Below the pieces are notes generated by a model. The model saw only the letters and a list, made by a program, of their open reading frames with translations. It was not told where the DNA came from and made no database searches. A DNA stretch of 64,000 nucleotides from Acidobacteriota bacterium (GTDB taxonomy: Bacteria; Acidobacteriota; Holophagae; Acanthopleuribacterales; Acanthopleuribacteraceae): positions 1-64,000 of the forward strand of contig JASJCB010000050.1 of assembly GCA_030066195.1 (NCBI GenBank), in the 5' to 3' direction. Below, one piece after another: positions 36,046 through 45,155 of the stretch. How positions within the stretch are numbered: the first letter of the stretch is position 1; each line of letters opens with the position of its first letter. Made by a program: the position numbers and the translations under genes.

Positions 36046-38346
36046 ATGAATTTACCAACCTTTGCTCGCCGGACACTTAGCACCGGTTTTGCCACGATTT
36101 GCCTTTTGATGACAGTGCCCGCCATACTGCCGGCCGTTGCTCAGGACGAGGAAGAGAGTGATGTTTTGGAAGAAATCACCGTCACGGCCCGCAAGCGTTC
36201 CGTGGATATTCAGAAGGCGCCGATTGCTGTCTCGTCCGTAGGTGCCGATGTTATGGAGCAGTCCGCCGTTGTCAAACTGGACGATTTCAATACCTACGTA
36301 CCCGGCCTGACCATCGCCAAGAACGACGGCGCCGGTCGCGTGGTGGCCATTCGCGGCGTGGGATGGGAAACCGCCCAAAACCTGGGCACCCAGCCCGGCG
36401 TCCTGGTATACATCGACGGAGTCTACCTGGCCAACCCCCTGGCCATGGGCTTGGATCTGGGTGAGATCGAGCGTGTGGAAGTATTGCGCGGGCCGCAGGG
36501 CACCGAGTTCGGCCAGAGCGCCACCGGCGGCGCCGTCAATATCATTACCAAAAAGGCGCGACCCGGCGAGCAAGGCGGCTCGTTGGATGTACAGGCCGGC
36601 ACCTACAGCTACTACAAAGGCCGCGCTTCCCTCCAGGTTGCGCCCGGCGAACGTAGCGGGTTGCATGTGTCGGTGCAGAAAGGTGTGCGCGACGGTTTTG
36701 CCGAAATCAAGGGCGGCGCCCTGGACGGCTACGAACTGGACGATTACGATGCGACCACCGCGCACCTTTCCTTTACGTGGACTCCCAAATCTAATGTGGG
36801 TGTCACCCTGTCCGGGTTCTGGCAGGATTCCGACCAGAACGGCGCCGCGCAACGACATCTCGACGACCCCAATCCCGATCCCCGCGAACTGACCCAAGAC
36901 TATCCCAGCACCTTTGCCCTGACCAATACCAGCCTGTCCGCGATCATCGACTGGCGTTTGCCGTCCGGTCTCACCTTCAAATCCCTGACCGGTTGGCAGA
37001 AGTTGGAAAAGGACCAGACCGTGGACGGCGACCGGCTGACGACGGATCTGGTCAGCGTCAACCTGACCGGTTTCTTCGCCAACAATTTCGACATCCTGCC
37101 CTACTGGATCAACGACAGCGATGCCTTCAGCCAGGAGTTCAACTTAACCTCGCGGACGGATAAGTTGGACTGGGTGGTGGGCCTGTATTACCTGGACCAC
37201 GAAAACTTCAACGACTTCCTGGAAGCCGTGGCGCCCGGCACGCCGGAAGACTATGCCGACCAACTGGCGAACCCCGGCCCGGATACCCTGCCGCCCTTCC
37301 AACCGCCCCTGGAATTCGTGGAGACCCGTAAGCTGACCCGTGAAGACAGCGCCGTTTACGGCCAAATGACCTATCGCATTTCCGACCGCACCGCTTTAAC
37401 TCTGGGCGGTCGTTACCAAAGAGACGAATCCACCGATGATTCCACCCAGTTCTGGTTCACTGAAAGCCTTCAGGTGTTGGAAGACGAGGCCTTTACCTGG
37501 AAGCTGGGTCTGGACTTCGACGTCAACGATACGCAACTGGTCTACGCGCTGTTGTCCACTGGGTGGAAGAACGGGGGCAACAATCCCGGTGCTCTGAGCG
37601 GCGCCCTGGATACTCCCCCTCAGTTCGAGCCGGAAGAGGTGACCGCCCTGGAGATAGGGGTCAAAAATACCCTGGCGGGTGATCGGGCGCGCTTCAATGT
37701 GACGGGTTTCTACTACGATTACGAAAACTACCAGTTCGTCCAGGAAGATCCCGTACCCTTCGCGGGCGGTGCGGGCAATATTCCCTCGCTGACCATCTTC
37801 GGCGTGGAAGGCGAGTGGAACTGGTTGATCGACGAGCGCTGGCGTTTGGACGGGTTCTTCAGCCTGTCGGACGGTGAGGTCGACAGCGACCTGGCCGTTC
37901 TGGACACGGTGGATTTCCTGAATTCCGGCTTCGGCCGCTTCACCGAGACGGGGGTGGCCGACCGTGCGAGCCTACGTGTCAACCTGCGCGGCAATGTTCC
38001 GCCCAAACTGGTAGAGGAAAGCGGCCGCATTGCCTTGAGCTATAACCGGCCCTTCGGCGGCAACAGCCTGTTCATCGGACGCGTGGACGTGCAGCATCGA
38101 GGCGAGTTCCAATACCGCGTATTCAATCATCCCGACGTGGACACGGTGCCGGATTACACCATCGCCAACCTGTACTTCGAAGCGGATTTCGGCAACATGC
38201 CGCTGGAGGTATCCCTTAGCGTCACCAACCTGACGGACGAGGACGGCGTCAACTCGCGTTTCAGCAACCCGTACGGATTGCACACCACCAGCGACGAGTT
38301 GATTCCGCCGCGCCAGGTCATCGCCCGCTTCCGCTACAGTTTCTAG
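36046..38346 (+). CDS. TonB-dependent outer-membrane receptor
   Basis: A 766-aa receptor. A signal peptide covers about residues 1-32, followed by a TonB-box-like segment (EEITVTARKRS, about 41-51), the plug domain (including VAIRGVGWETAQNLG and RVEVLRGPQGTEFGQSATGG, then AVNIITKKA) and a C-terminal 22-strand-type barrel with alternating aromatic strands. It ends in RFRYSF with a terminal Phe, as outer-membrane barrels do. The VTARKR start and RGPQGTEFGQSATGGAVN plug place it among the large group with unknown ligands (siderophore, sugar or lipid). AAGGACACC precedes the ATG. No ExbB/TonB or periplasmic partner is adjacent. Confidence 0.93.
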   Translation: MNLPTFARRTLSTGFATICLLMTVPAILPAVAQDEEESDVLEEITVTARKRSVDIQKAPIAVSSVGADVMEQSAVVKLDDFNTYVPGLTIAKNDGAGRVVAIRGVGWETAQNLGTQPGVLVYIDGVYLANPLAMGLDLGEIERVEVLRGPQGTEFGQSATGGAVNIITKKARPGEQGGSLDVQAGTYSYYKGRASLQVAPGERSGLHVSVQKGVRDGFAEIKGGALDGYELDDYDATTAHLSFTWTPKSNVGVTLSGFWQDSDQNGAAQRHLDDPNPDPRELTQDYPSTFALTNTSLSAIIDWRLPSGLTFKSLTGWQKLEKDQTVDGDRLTTDLVSVNLTGFFANNFDILPYWINDSDAFSQEFNLTSRTDKLDWVVGLYYLDHENFNDFLEAVAPGTPEDYADQLANPGPDTLPPFQPPLEFVETRKLTREDSAVYGQMTYRISDRTALTLGGRYQRDESTDDSTQFWFTESLQVLEDEAFTWKLGLDFDVNDTQLVYALLSTGWKNGGNNPGALSGALDTPPQFEPEEVTALEIGVKNTLAGDRARFNVTGFYYDYENYQFVQEDPVPFAGGAGNIPSLTIFGVEGEWNWLIDERWRLDGFFSLSDGEVDSDLAVLDTVDFLNSGFGRFTETGVADRASLRVNLRGNVPPKLVEESGRIALSYNRPFGGNSLFIGRVDVQHRGEFQYRVFNHPDVDTVPDYTIANLYFEADFGNMPLEVSLSVTNLTDEDGVNSRFSNPYGLHTTSDELIPPRQVIARFRYSF

Positions 38347-38633
38347 GCAAGTAGCGTGAGCAAGGCCGGGCACGGAACGATCACGGCCGGAACCGGGAAG
38401 GTCGCGGTTATGAGCGGGTGCTTATAGGCGCGGCCCGGTTTTGCTCGCGTCGGACGGGAAAAAAGAAAACGAAAGTATAATCCCGGCTTCCGAAGGCCGA
38501 TGTTTCGCCCCGGTCCTGACCATCGGTCAACACCCAAAATGGGCGTACCCTTCAAAAAGCAACATCTTTCCACGATTCCTGCTTTTCCTGCTCACATGTG
38601 CGAGCTTTTACAAGGGGTCCGCCCTTTTGGAGT

Positions 38634-40013
38634 CTAGGGTACTTTCAGAGCCCTGGCGATGACCGATCCCATGTGGGTGGGGTGTTTGTCATTTTGGTGC
38701 TTCTTGGCTTCAACGGCCCATTTCTCCAGCACGACCTTGTCTTTTTGGAACAACATCATGTGGGTGGAGCCACCGAATTCAAAGTGGCCGATCTCCGTGC
38801 CCCGATCAATCGAAAGGGGCGCCGCCCCTTCGTCGATCTGGAATCCCGGGCGAATGACGCAGGTGGAAACCTCCACCATGCCCACGCAAACCAGGCCCAC
38901 GTATCCGCAGGTTTCGTGTTCGAAGAGGAAGATGGCACGGGCCGCTACTTGAGGTAGGTAGGGCTGAGATTCGGTGCCTTCCCAGGTGCCCGGGTCCTCC
39001 CCTTGGAGGGGGCGTTGGGCGAAGTAGGTGCCGGGCTCCACCCAGCTGCGCACCAGTTTACCCGTGAGCGGCGCGTTCCAGCGATGGTAGTGGGTGGCCG
39101 ACAGGAATCCCTGGTAGGCCTGGCCCCCCTGGAATAGTTTCGCGTATTGGCGGCGGCCGCCGAAAATGTCCAGCAGGGAGTAGTCGATGGTTTTCAACCA
39201 GAAATTAGACTCGAAAGACAGGGTCGGCCGGTAGGCCCAGGGGGTGGTTTCGCAGCCGATGTTAATGTCGGTGACGGGGTTTCCCTTGAACGGACGGGCA
39301 CCGGGCACGAATTTGCGGATGAAAAACGAGTTCCAGGAATCGAAACCGTAACCGGGCAAATGTTTGTCGTGTCTCATCTGATGCCAAACCCCGGCATGGT
39401 GTGCCCTTTTTGAAATCCAGGAGCCCTTTTTGTCGGGTTCCTCGATGTCCAGTTTGTCCAGGGAAAACGGGCTTTTGAGAAAGGTATTCCAGGCGTCCAA
39501 CACTTTTTTGAATTGCTCGTTGAAGGTTGTGTCGTGAAACAGGGCCGCACCCGCTTCGGTGCCCATACCCACGGCCAGAAAGCCGTTGATGGGGGTACCC
39601 ACCATAGCGGTTTCGTTGAAGCCGGGCGAGGTCGTGATGATTTCGTTGATGGTCTCGAAAAAACTGTCGTAGCCGTCGATCCAGAGGGTGTCCCCGTCTT
39701 TGTACTTGATACCCGCCTCGGTTTTGCGGTTGAGATCGGCCACAAAGGCATTGGCCTGCTCGATCATGCTGTTGACCCACATGCGGTAGACCGCGTGGGT
39801 GGTTACCCACTCCTTGAATTCGGCCATTACGGGGGTCAACGGCTGCAGGGTGCCCGCCTCCCGTTTGGCTTCGATCTCCTCACGCAGGGGGATGAGAAAT
39901 TTAGCCGTAGCCCACAGGCGGTTGGGCACCCAAAACCCCATTTGGATGGGGCCGTCTTCTTCCAGGGTCAGTAGGTTTTTATTGGCCAGAGCCTGTTCAT
40001 CTGCAATGGTCAT
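38634..40013 (-). CDS. PsiD-like phosphatidylserine decarboxylase family protein
   Basis: A 459-aa pyruvoyl-type decarboxylase. I start at ATG 40013 (MTIADEQAL), with GAGGAG upstream; the frame is open 60 codons further but that part looks non-coding. The N-terminal half matches the PSDC domain (PF12588) that precedes the catalytic domain in a distinct subgroup, including the fungal L-tryptophan decarboxylase PsiD. The self-cleavage motif is FGGSTHMMLF: cleavage before Ser416 would give a 44-residue alpha chain with an N-terminal pyruvoyl group. ATHYHRWNAP holds the conserved catalytic His. No membrane anchor is seen. The substrate may be an aromatic amino acid rather than phosphatidylserine. 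Confidence 0.82.
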   Translation of the reverse strand: MTIADEQALANKNLLTLEEDGPIQMGFWVPNRLWATAKFLIPLREEIEAKREAGTLQPLTPVMAEFKEWVTTHAVYRMWVNSMIEQANAFVADLNRKTEAGIKYKDGDTLWIDGYDSFFETINEIITTSPGFNETAMVGTPINGFLAVGMGTEAGAALFHDTTFNEQFKKVLDAWNTFLKSPFSLDKLDIEEPDKKGSWISKRAHHAGVWHQMRHDKHLPGYGFDSWNSFFIRKFVPGARPFKGNPVTDINIGCETTPWAYRPTLSFESNFWLKTIDYSLLDIFGGRRQYAKLFQGGQAYQGFLSATHYHRWNAPLTGKLVRSWVEPGTYFAQRPLQGEDPGTWEGTESQPYLPQVAARAIFLFEHETCGYVGLVCVGMVEVSTCVIRPGFQIDEGAAPLSIDRGTEIGHFEFGGSTHMMLFQKDKVVLEKWAVEAKKHQNDKHPTHMGSVIARALKVP

Positions 40014-40199
40014 GCGGTACTCCTCTCGGTGACATCTTTTGCATCCCTGTTTCTCGGAAGGAGCGGCTTGGGCTCGCCGCGACACGCGACAAACGCGCCC
40101 AAACGCTACTGTTCCCGGGAAATGAATAGGTAAATTATGGTTGTGGTGAGGACAGTGTACCACGGGTTTCCCGGAAAACGGGTATTGGAGCAAAAGAAA

Positions 40200-40228
40200 A
40201 GCCCAAACCGCCGGAAACGACTTGGGCT
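40200..40228 (-). terminator. terminator-like hairpin on the minus strand
   Basis: AGCCCAA (40200-40206) pairs with TTGGGCT (40222-40228). Read on the minus strand the stem is followed by TTTTCTTTTG. It would stop leftward transcripts before they reach the decarboxylase gene. Confidence 0.4.
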
Positions 40229-40290
40229 GAAGGAGAATTCAAGAAGAGGGGCCTCGGGGTCACCAGGGGCGGCAGCCCCAAACCATCGCC

Positions 40291-40307
40291 TTATGCTGTG
40301 CAAGTTG
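40291..40307 (+). repeat. left copy of 17-bp direct repeat flanking the island
   Basis: TTATGCTGTGCAAGTTG; the same sequence with one change recurs in the same orientation at 57198-57214. It may be an attachment-site remnant or part of a dispersed CAAGTTG repeat. Confidence 0.5.
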
Positions 40308-40437
40308 AAGCTTACGAGCGGCGCCGTTCTTAATTAAGAGCAAACTACTTGCAACTTGAAGCTTGCATTGACATTGCTTTGTGATGTGTTGAGAATGGGT
40401 TGAGACATCGAAGCATTCATTACCGAGGATGTGATCC

Positions 40438-40956
40438 GTGGGAAGTGTTACCGAGCAAACCGTTACCGGAGATAATGACCCGGAAATTGAACCCATGGCA
40501 TATTTCAGGCATTATTTGTACTGTGATAAATGCGGCTCCTTCCGGATCGAACGGTGGATCGAGCCGGCCGATCATCCCCGGCTTTTGAGGATTCGGGAAC
40601 GTCTTGTTACCGTTTCAGCCTTTTTACTCGTGCTGACGCTCATTTTGGCGACGATAACGCTTGTTTCGTTTGCCTGGACGGTTGTATTCGGGGGAGGTCT
40701 CGATTTCGACTTGCTTGCGCTTATACCAACGGGCGTGAGCCTGATCGCGCTTATCCTCGTCATGCGGTCTTCGACTCATATCGACTCGAAGATTCAGTAC
40801 CGCGGCGCATTTTGCGGACAATGCAATGAGAAGTATGAGAACGGGAGCCCTTTCTTCACGGATCTGAAAATTAACCCGCGAAACTACACCATGGAAGACG
40901 TCCCCCTCCCGCGCAATCAAGCCTACTGGGTTCGAGGGGAAAACGTAAAAAAATAA
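40438..40956 (+). CDS. small membrane protein with split zinc-ribbon
   Basis: A 172-aa protein. One cysteine pair (CDKCGS, about 30-35) lies before the membrane part and a second (CGQCNEKY, about 127-134) after it. Two hydrophobic segments lie between them (about 62-87 and 93-110). The four cysteines could form a zinc ribbon on the cytoplasmic side of a hairpin membrane anchor. GTG start after GAGG. I do not recognise the family. It is the first gene inside the repeat-flanked region. Confidence 0.6.
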   Translation: MGSVTEQTVTGDNDPEIEPMAYFRHYLYCDKCGSFRIERWIEPADHPRLLRIRERLVTVSAFLLVLTLILATITLVSFAWTVVFGGGLDFDLLALIPTGVSLIALILVMRSSTHIDSKIQYRGAFCGQCNEKYENGSPFFTDLKINPRNYTMEDVPLPRNQAYWVRGENVKK

Positions 40957-41554
40957 AGCCCCAAACCCTTGAAGTTATAACTTGCTAGCGTAAAACGAAA
41001 TTATGTCTTGGTTGAATATAAGTTCCTTTTTCGGGAGTAGTTTCGGAAACGGTTTAGATGAAGGCACTTGCCAAGTCCGATGTGATGAGGTTGAAGCCCC
41101 TGTCACATTAACTTCCAAGAGTGCCTCGTTCGCTTGTTCAAGCGAATGAAAGTGCTCTTTCGCCAAATTACCGGCGAACCGATTGACTGTCTTAGGGGGT
41201 TGGTTGGGCATCCGGGATAAACTCAGATAATTTGATTTGGCTGACCAGGATATCTTGGTATCATTCCCGGCTGTGGTCGCGGAGACCGCAGAGGTCGCGG
41301 AGGTCGCGGAGGTCGCATTGGAAAGCTCGGGAGACTTTGGGAAGCAAGGGTTCCCGTGAGTGACTACGGGAAAAATTCCTCTCCGTAGTCGTATCGTAGT
41401 CGTCTGGGGCGATAGTGGTTGTGGTGGAATGGGGCTGGTTGGGGAGATCTGATAAGAACTGACAGTCTTCTTCGGCTAGGGTCTAGGCAGTTCGGGAGGG
41501 CAGCTTCACCATTATTGGCATACAACCATTAGATGAGGTACTTAAGCCTCTGTT
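40957..41554. other. intergenic region with short tandem repeats and a hairpin
   Basis: About 600 bp without a supported gene. A 9-bp tandem repeat (GGTCGCGGA, about 41284-41316) and a perfect 8-bp stem GACTACGG (41362-41369)/CCGTAGTC (41383-41390) are visible. A 78-codon minus-strand frame (40975-41211) lacks a ribosome site and family pattern and is not called. Confidence 0.5.
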
Positions 41555-44500
41555 CTAATACCAGTTCGGAATCAGGGTGCCACCATCGGTTTGTGTGAAA
41601 TCCGCCAAGGTCGTCTCTCGGATGATGAGCCGCAAGGTTTCCCGCCAGGGGTGCATGCATTCCTCCGCGAGATAGTCCTTGGCCTGTACCAAGAGGTCTA
41701 CGTGACTCGGTTTGCCGAGCTTACCGAGAACAGCGAGCATGATTTTTTGCGTGGACGTCTGCTGAGAATGGAGAATCGGCCCAGCATGCTCCAGCAGGAG
41801 ATCGGGATCGGTCTCGGCGAAAATGCGGATGGCCCGCTGGCGAATATCATGCTCGTGATGGGAAAGGAAGGTCGCCTTTTGGTCCGAGTCAAGCCGGTGC
41901 ATCTGTCTTGCCTGTTGCAACCCGGCGAGGAGTTCCGGCGTCCATCGGGACAAACGTTCTCCATCGGCCATCGCTTTCAAAAAGATGTTTCCGGCTCGAT
42001 CGGGATCGTGACGCGCAATGGCTTGAACCAGAAGCGGCGAGACATCACTTTCGAAGGTGGTGGGATCCGCTTCGAACCATGTTATGAGCCGTGGCACGAC
42101 ATCGGGTGCGGCCTTTTCGGCGGTTGCCAATCTGGCGATCAGGCTCCGGTGTGCCTTCCTGCGAAACACGGCTCGGTGCCTGATCTGATGATAGCGTTCA
42201 AAGTCTCCGAGCTTGGGCCGCAATTCCTCAAGAAAACCCAGGCAGGCCTCGAATTCGTCGACCAGTTTTTTAAAGTCAACCCATCCGGGATGTTTCTCGC
42301 GGGCCTTCATGTCCATGGAAAGAACACCCCGAAGATCGATTACGGCTTTTTCCCAGAACGGGATAAAGACATCCACCAAAAACGTGGTCCGTTGTTTCAC
42401 GGAGGAATTATCGAATAGCAGAGCGAGAGATTCTTCACCAAGACGTTGCTGAAAGTTCTTCAAGGCCGACAATATGGCGGGCAGGCGGAAAAATACCCGG
42501 TTGTTTTCGCTTTCTCTGGAAAGGAGTTTCTCGTCGGCAAGCCACGTTTCCATCCAGTTTTGGATGGAATCTGACAGCTGCTTGCACTGTTCAGCCAAGG
42601 TGTCGTGAAAGTTGCCGAAAATTTTGCCGAAATGTTCATTCAGCCCAGTCGAGTCCCCGTGCAACGAATCATAGGAATCGTGTTCCGACACCCATTGCTT
42701 ACTTTGGGGCAGAGTCATGGCCTGAAATGCGACTTGATCTTGCAGCCCAAGCGCTTGGACAAAGGTATCGTAGAGAGCCAGCCAGACTACGGGTTCCGCA
42801 ACACCTTGAAGCAATTGAACAAAAGACTCCAGAGAAAGGTTGTCCGTGGACCCTGATTCTTCCAGAAGCCCTAACCAGGATTCGAGTTTTTCCCGCTCGG
42901 GCGAAGGCCGAATCGGCCTTTTTTCTCGGAATGCCTGCCAGGCCTCCACGATGCCTTCTTCCGCGGCGGCTTGAACTAGGAAGACCGCGTTAAAACGAAC
43001 ATGTTTGCGTTCATCGTCGAGAGATTCGAACAGAACCGGCCAATGTTGGGAACCAACCAAATCGCAGGCCATTTCGAAATACGCACCCATGGGTCTGGGA
43101 AGGACCTTGATGTCCGCCCACAAGGCCTCGAACAGGCCGTCCGGTTTGCGCGCTGTCAAGAAGGGGTCCAGCAAGGCCTTCTTTTGTTCTAAATACGAAT
43201 CGTCTTCTGCCGACCTCTTTTTCGCCCGCTTGAAAAGGATGACCATATCCTCGTCGGAAATGCCCGGCACATGCTGGAATAACGGCGCAATGATGGTCGG
43301 TTCAGGCGTGAGATCTTGATCGATCACCTTTTGCAAATAGGTTTTCATACACGCTTGACCTTCCTTGGATCGACCGAGCAAGGCGATTAATTTCTCGAGA
43401 TAGGTGGGTTGCTGCCATTCTTGGTCGTCGATGTCGCCATCGATCCGTTCCCATTTGCGCACCAAGGGACCCATTTCAACGTCCTCCAGTACCGAGAGCC
43501 AATCCAGGAACGCGGCTTTGAGCTCGAAATCCTGGGTCTCGTAGAGATATCGCGCGATCAGATCGGGCGCCGGGGGGATCCGGTTCGCGGCGAACCAGGC
43601 CATAACGGCCGCCCGCATGCCGATGCTCTCACCGGAGGCCATCAGCAAAGCGTGCAGGGCATCCTGCAATTCGGCCATCAGTTCCGCGGGTAAGAGACGA
43701 CTGGGACAGGCGGCGAGTTCCTTAGTCAGGGCAGTTCGCAAAGTGGCGGGCCGCAACGCCAACAAAGCCCGTGCAAAAAAAACGACCGGCGATTCGGATA
43801 AAGTGACGCGATACATGTCCGACCACCAGGACCAGGGGAAGCCCACACTCATCGCGGAGAGGATCACCGCCTGCAAACGGTCCCTAGTCCAAACCAATTT
43901 GTGTCGAAGCCGGAAACAGGCGGCCAAATCCTGCAAGGGAAGAAAATAGTACTGGTTGGCATGGGCATGGTCCAAACGGTGGGCCAATTGCAACACTTGT
44001 ACATCTTCTCCCAGGTATTCGCGAACCTTGGCGGCGAGCAGGTCGTGGATGAACTCGTAGGTTTCCCTGTCCTTGTCGAAGCGCAAGATCTTTTCCCGAA
44101 CCAACGATTGCAGTATGAGATCCAACTCGTCGGGTTCGACTTCCGCCTGAAATTTGCGCCTCAATTGATCGCGGGATAGGGTGCGCTTGGTGCCGGTGGG
44201 AATGGCGAGATCGGCCAGCAAGGGTTCGATTACGGGTCGATCCTTTTTGGAAAACCGGAAGAAAACGCTATCGAAATACTTGGTGATCATGCCCTTCGCA
44301 CAGCCGGCTTCGCGATACACATCAATGGTGATGCGGGCTTTACCGGCGTCTTCCACCTGTTTGAACAGCCCGTGGCATATGATTTGGAGATAGGGGAGAA
44401 ACGGCTCACGCGTGTGGGAATCGGCGTCGTTAATATTGCAAAGATCTTCATAGAGTTGTTTGACCCACGCCTCATCATAGGAAAAAGAGACATGAGACAA

Positions 44501-45130
44501 AGGTTTGGTAACCGCTTCGACGAAGCCTTTCTCATCGAGCCGGCCTAAACCCAGCGATAGATCCCACAAATCCTTATGATCGCGGCGGTAAGTGTCCAAG
44601 TAAAATAGGAAATCCGCCCGAATCGCGAACAGAAATCTGATTGGATCACGATCGTTCAAAGGGGCCAAAACCTCCCTAAAGAAGGTGTTCCGGTCCACGT
44701 CCCCGAAGTGCTGGGTGAAGACCTCCTCGAACTGATCGAGCACTATGACAATTTTTTTGTTGCGGTTGCGCAGATGCTTTTTCAAGGCCGAGATAAATAT
44801 CGGAAGGGGCCGTTCGTCGGCGAGTTCGGGCCAGTCGTCGCCCAATTCACCTCGCAATACTTTTTTCAGGCGTGACAGCAGCGGCGCATAGGATCGTTCA
44901 TAAATCACCTTTACACCGTCGATTGCTTCCAACTCGGGAATGAGGGCGGCCTTGATCAAGGACGTCTTGCCCGCACCGGATTCGCCGAACAGCAGGGTGG
45001 ATCGGCTGTCCAAAACACGATTGTAGAGTGTCTTGGCGACCTCTTCACGGCCGAAAAAAACAGCTCGGTCACTAACCTGGAAATAGTCCAGGTTTTTGAA
45101 AGGATTCCGTGATCTTGCAATAGGGTTCAT
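41555..45130 (-). CDS. giant STAND NTPase (nSTAND1-type), copy 1
   Basis: A 1191-aa protein from ATG 45130; a TTG five codons upstream is possible, but the ATG aligns with the paralogue's start. The N-terminus shows RNPFKNLDYF, then VFFGREEVAKTL, the novel-STAND lead-in. Walker A is GESGAGKT (49-56), Walker B VIVLDQFEE (128-136), and sensor-like RADFLFYLD is typical of nSTAND1. A winged-helix-like part ends near LVREKILRF and FIHDLLAAKVREYL. The remaining 800 residues are alpha-helical repeats of HEAT/ARM character, the likely sensor or scaffold. STAND ATPases are oligomerising switches in signalling and anti-phage immunity. It lies 25 bp after a similar gene, with which it aligns along its whole length. 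Confidence 0.85.
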   Translation of the reverse strand: MNPIARSRNPFKNLDYFQVSDRAVFFGREEVAKTLYNRVLDSRSTLLFGESGAGKTSLIKAALIPELEAIDGVKVIYERSYAPLLSRLKKVLRGELGDDWPELADERPLPIFISALKKHLRNRNKKIVIVLDQFEEVFTQHFGDVDRNTFFREVLAPLNDRDPIRFLFAIRADFLFYLDTYRRDHKDLWDLSLGLGRLDEKGFVEAVTKPLSHVSFSYDEAWVKQLYEDLCNINDADSHTREPFLPYLQIICHGLFKQVEDAGKARITIDVYREAGCAKGMITKYFDSVFFRFSKKDRPVIEPLLADLAIPTGTKRTLSRDQLRRKFQAEVEPDELDLILQSLVREKILRFDKDRETYEFIHDLLAAKVREYLGEDVQVLQLAHRLDHAHANQYYFLPLQDLAACFRLRHKLVWTRDRLQAVILSAMSVGFPWSWWSDMYRVTLSESPVVFFARALLALRPATLRTALTKELAACPSRLLPAELMAELQDALHALLMASGESIGMRAAVMAWFAANRIPPAPDLIARYLYETQDFELKAAFLDWLSVLEDVEMGPLVRKWERIDGDIDDQEWQQPTYLEKLIALLGRSKEGQACMKTYLQKVIDQDLTPEPTIIAPLFQHVPGISDEDMVILFKRAKKRSAEDDSYLEQKKALLDPFLTARKPDGLFEALWADIKVLPRPMGAYFEMACDLVGSQHWPVLFESLDDERKHVRFNAVFLVQAAAEEGIVEAWQAFREKRPIRPSPEREKLESWLGLLEESGSTDNLSLESFVQLLQGVAEPVVWLALYDTFVQALGLQDQVAFQAMTLPQSKQWVSEHDSYDSLHGDSTGLNEHFGKIFGNFHDTLAEQCKQLSDSIQNWMETWLADEKLLSRESENNRVFFRLPAILSALKNFQQRLGEESLALLFDNSSVKQRTTFLVDVFIPFWEKAVIDLRGVLSMDMKAREKHPGWVDFKKLVDEFEACLGFLEELRPKLGDFERYHQIRHRAVFRRKAHRSLIARLATAEKAAPDVVPRLITWFEADPTTFESDVSPLLVQAIARHDPDRAGNIFLKAMADGERLSRWTPELLAGLQQARQMHRLDSDQKATFLSHHEHDIRQRAIRIFAETDPDLLLEHAGPILHSQQTSTQKIMLAVLGKLGKPSHVDLLVQAKDYLAEECMHPWRETLRLIIRETTLADFTQTDGGTLIPNWY

Positions 45131-45155
45131 GAAGTTATCCGTCAACTCGTGCCAT

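Larger units (their letters stand above)
40014..40437. other. intergenic region with CAAGTTG-type repeats
   Basis: About 420 bp without a supported gene. It contains a minus-strand terminator-like hairpin (listed separately) and two related short repeats, CAAGTTGAAGCTTAC at 40301 and CAACTTGAAGCTTGC at about 40352. The first is part of a 17-bp sequence that recurs at 57198. Confidence 0.55.

Noticed and set aside
40975-41211. 78-codon minus-strand frame with a faint resemblance to an IstA C-terminus (EHFHSLEQANEALLE)
   Set aside because: Similarity covers about 15 residues only and there is no start context; too weak to call a transposase remnant.
41284-41316. 9-bp tandem repeat as a CRISPR or VNTR array
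   Set aside because: Only about three imperfect units with no spacers; a minor low-complexity patch.
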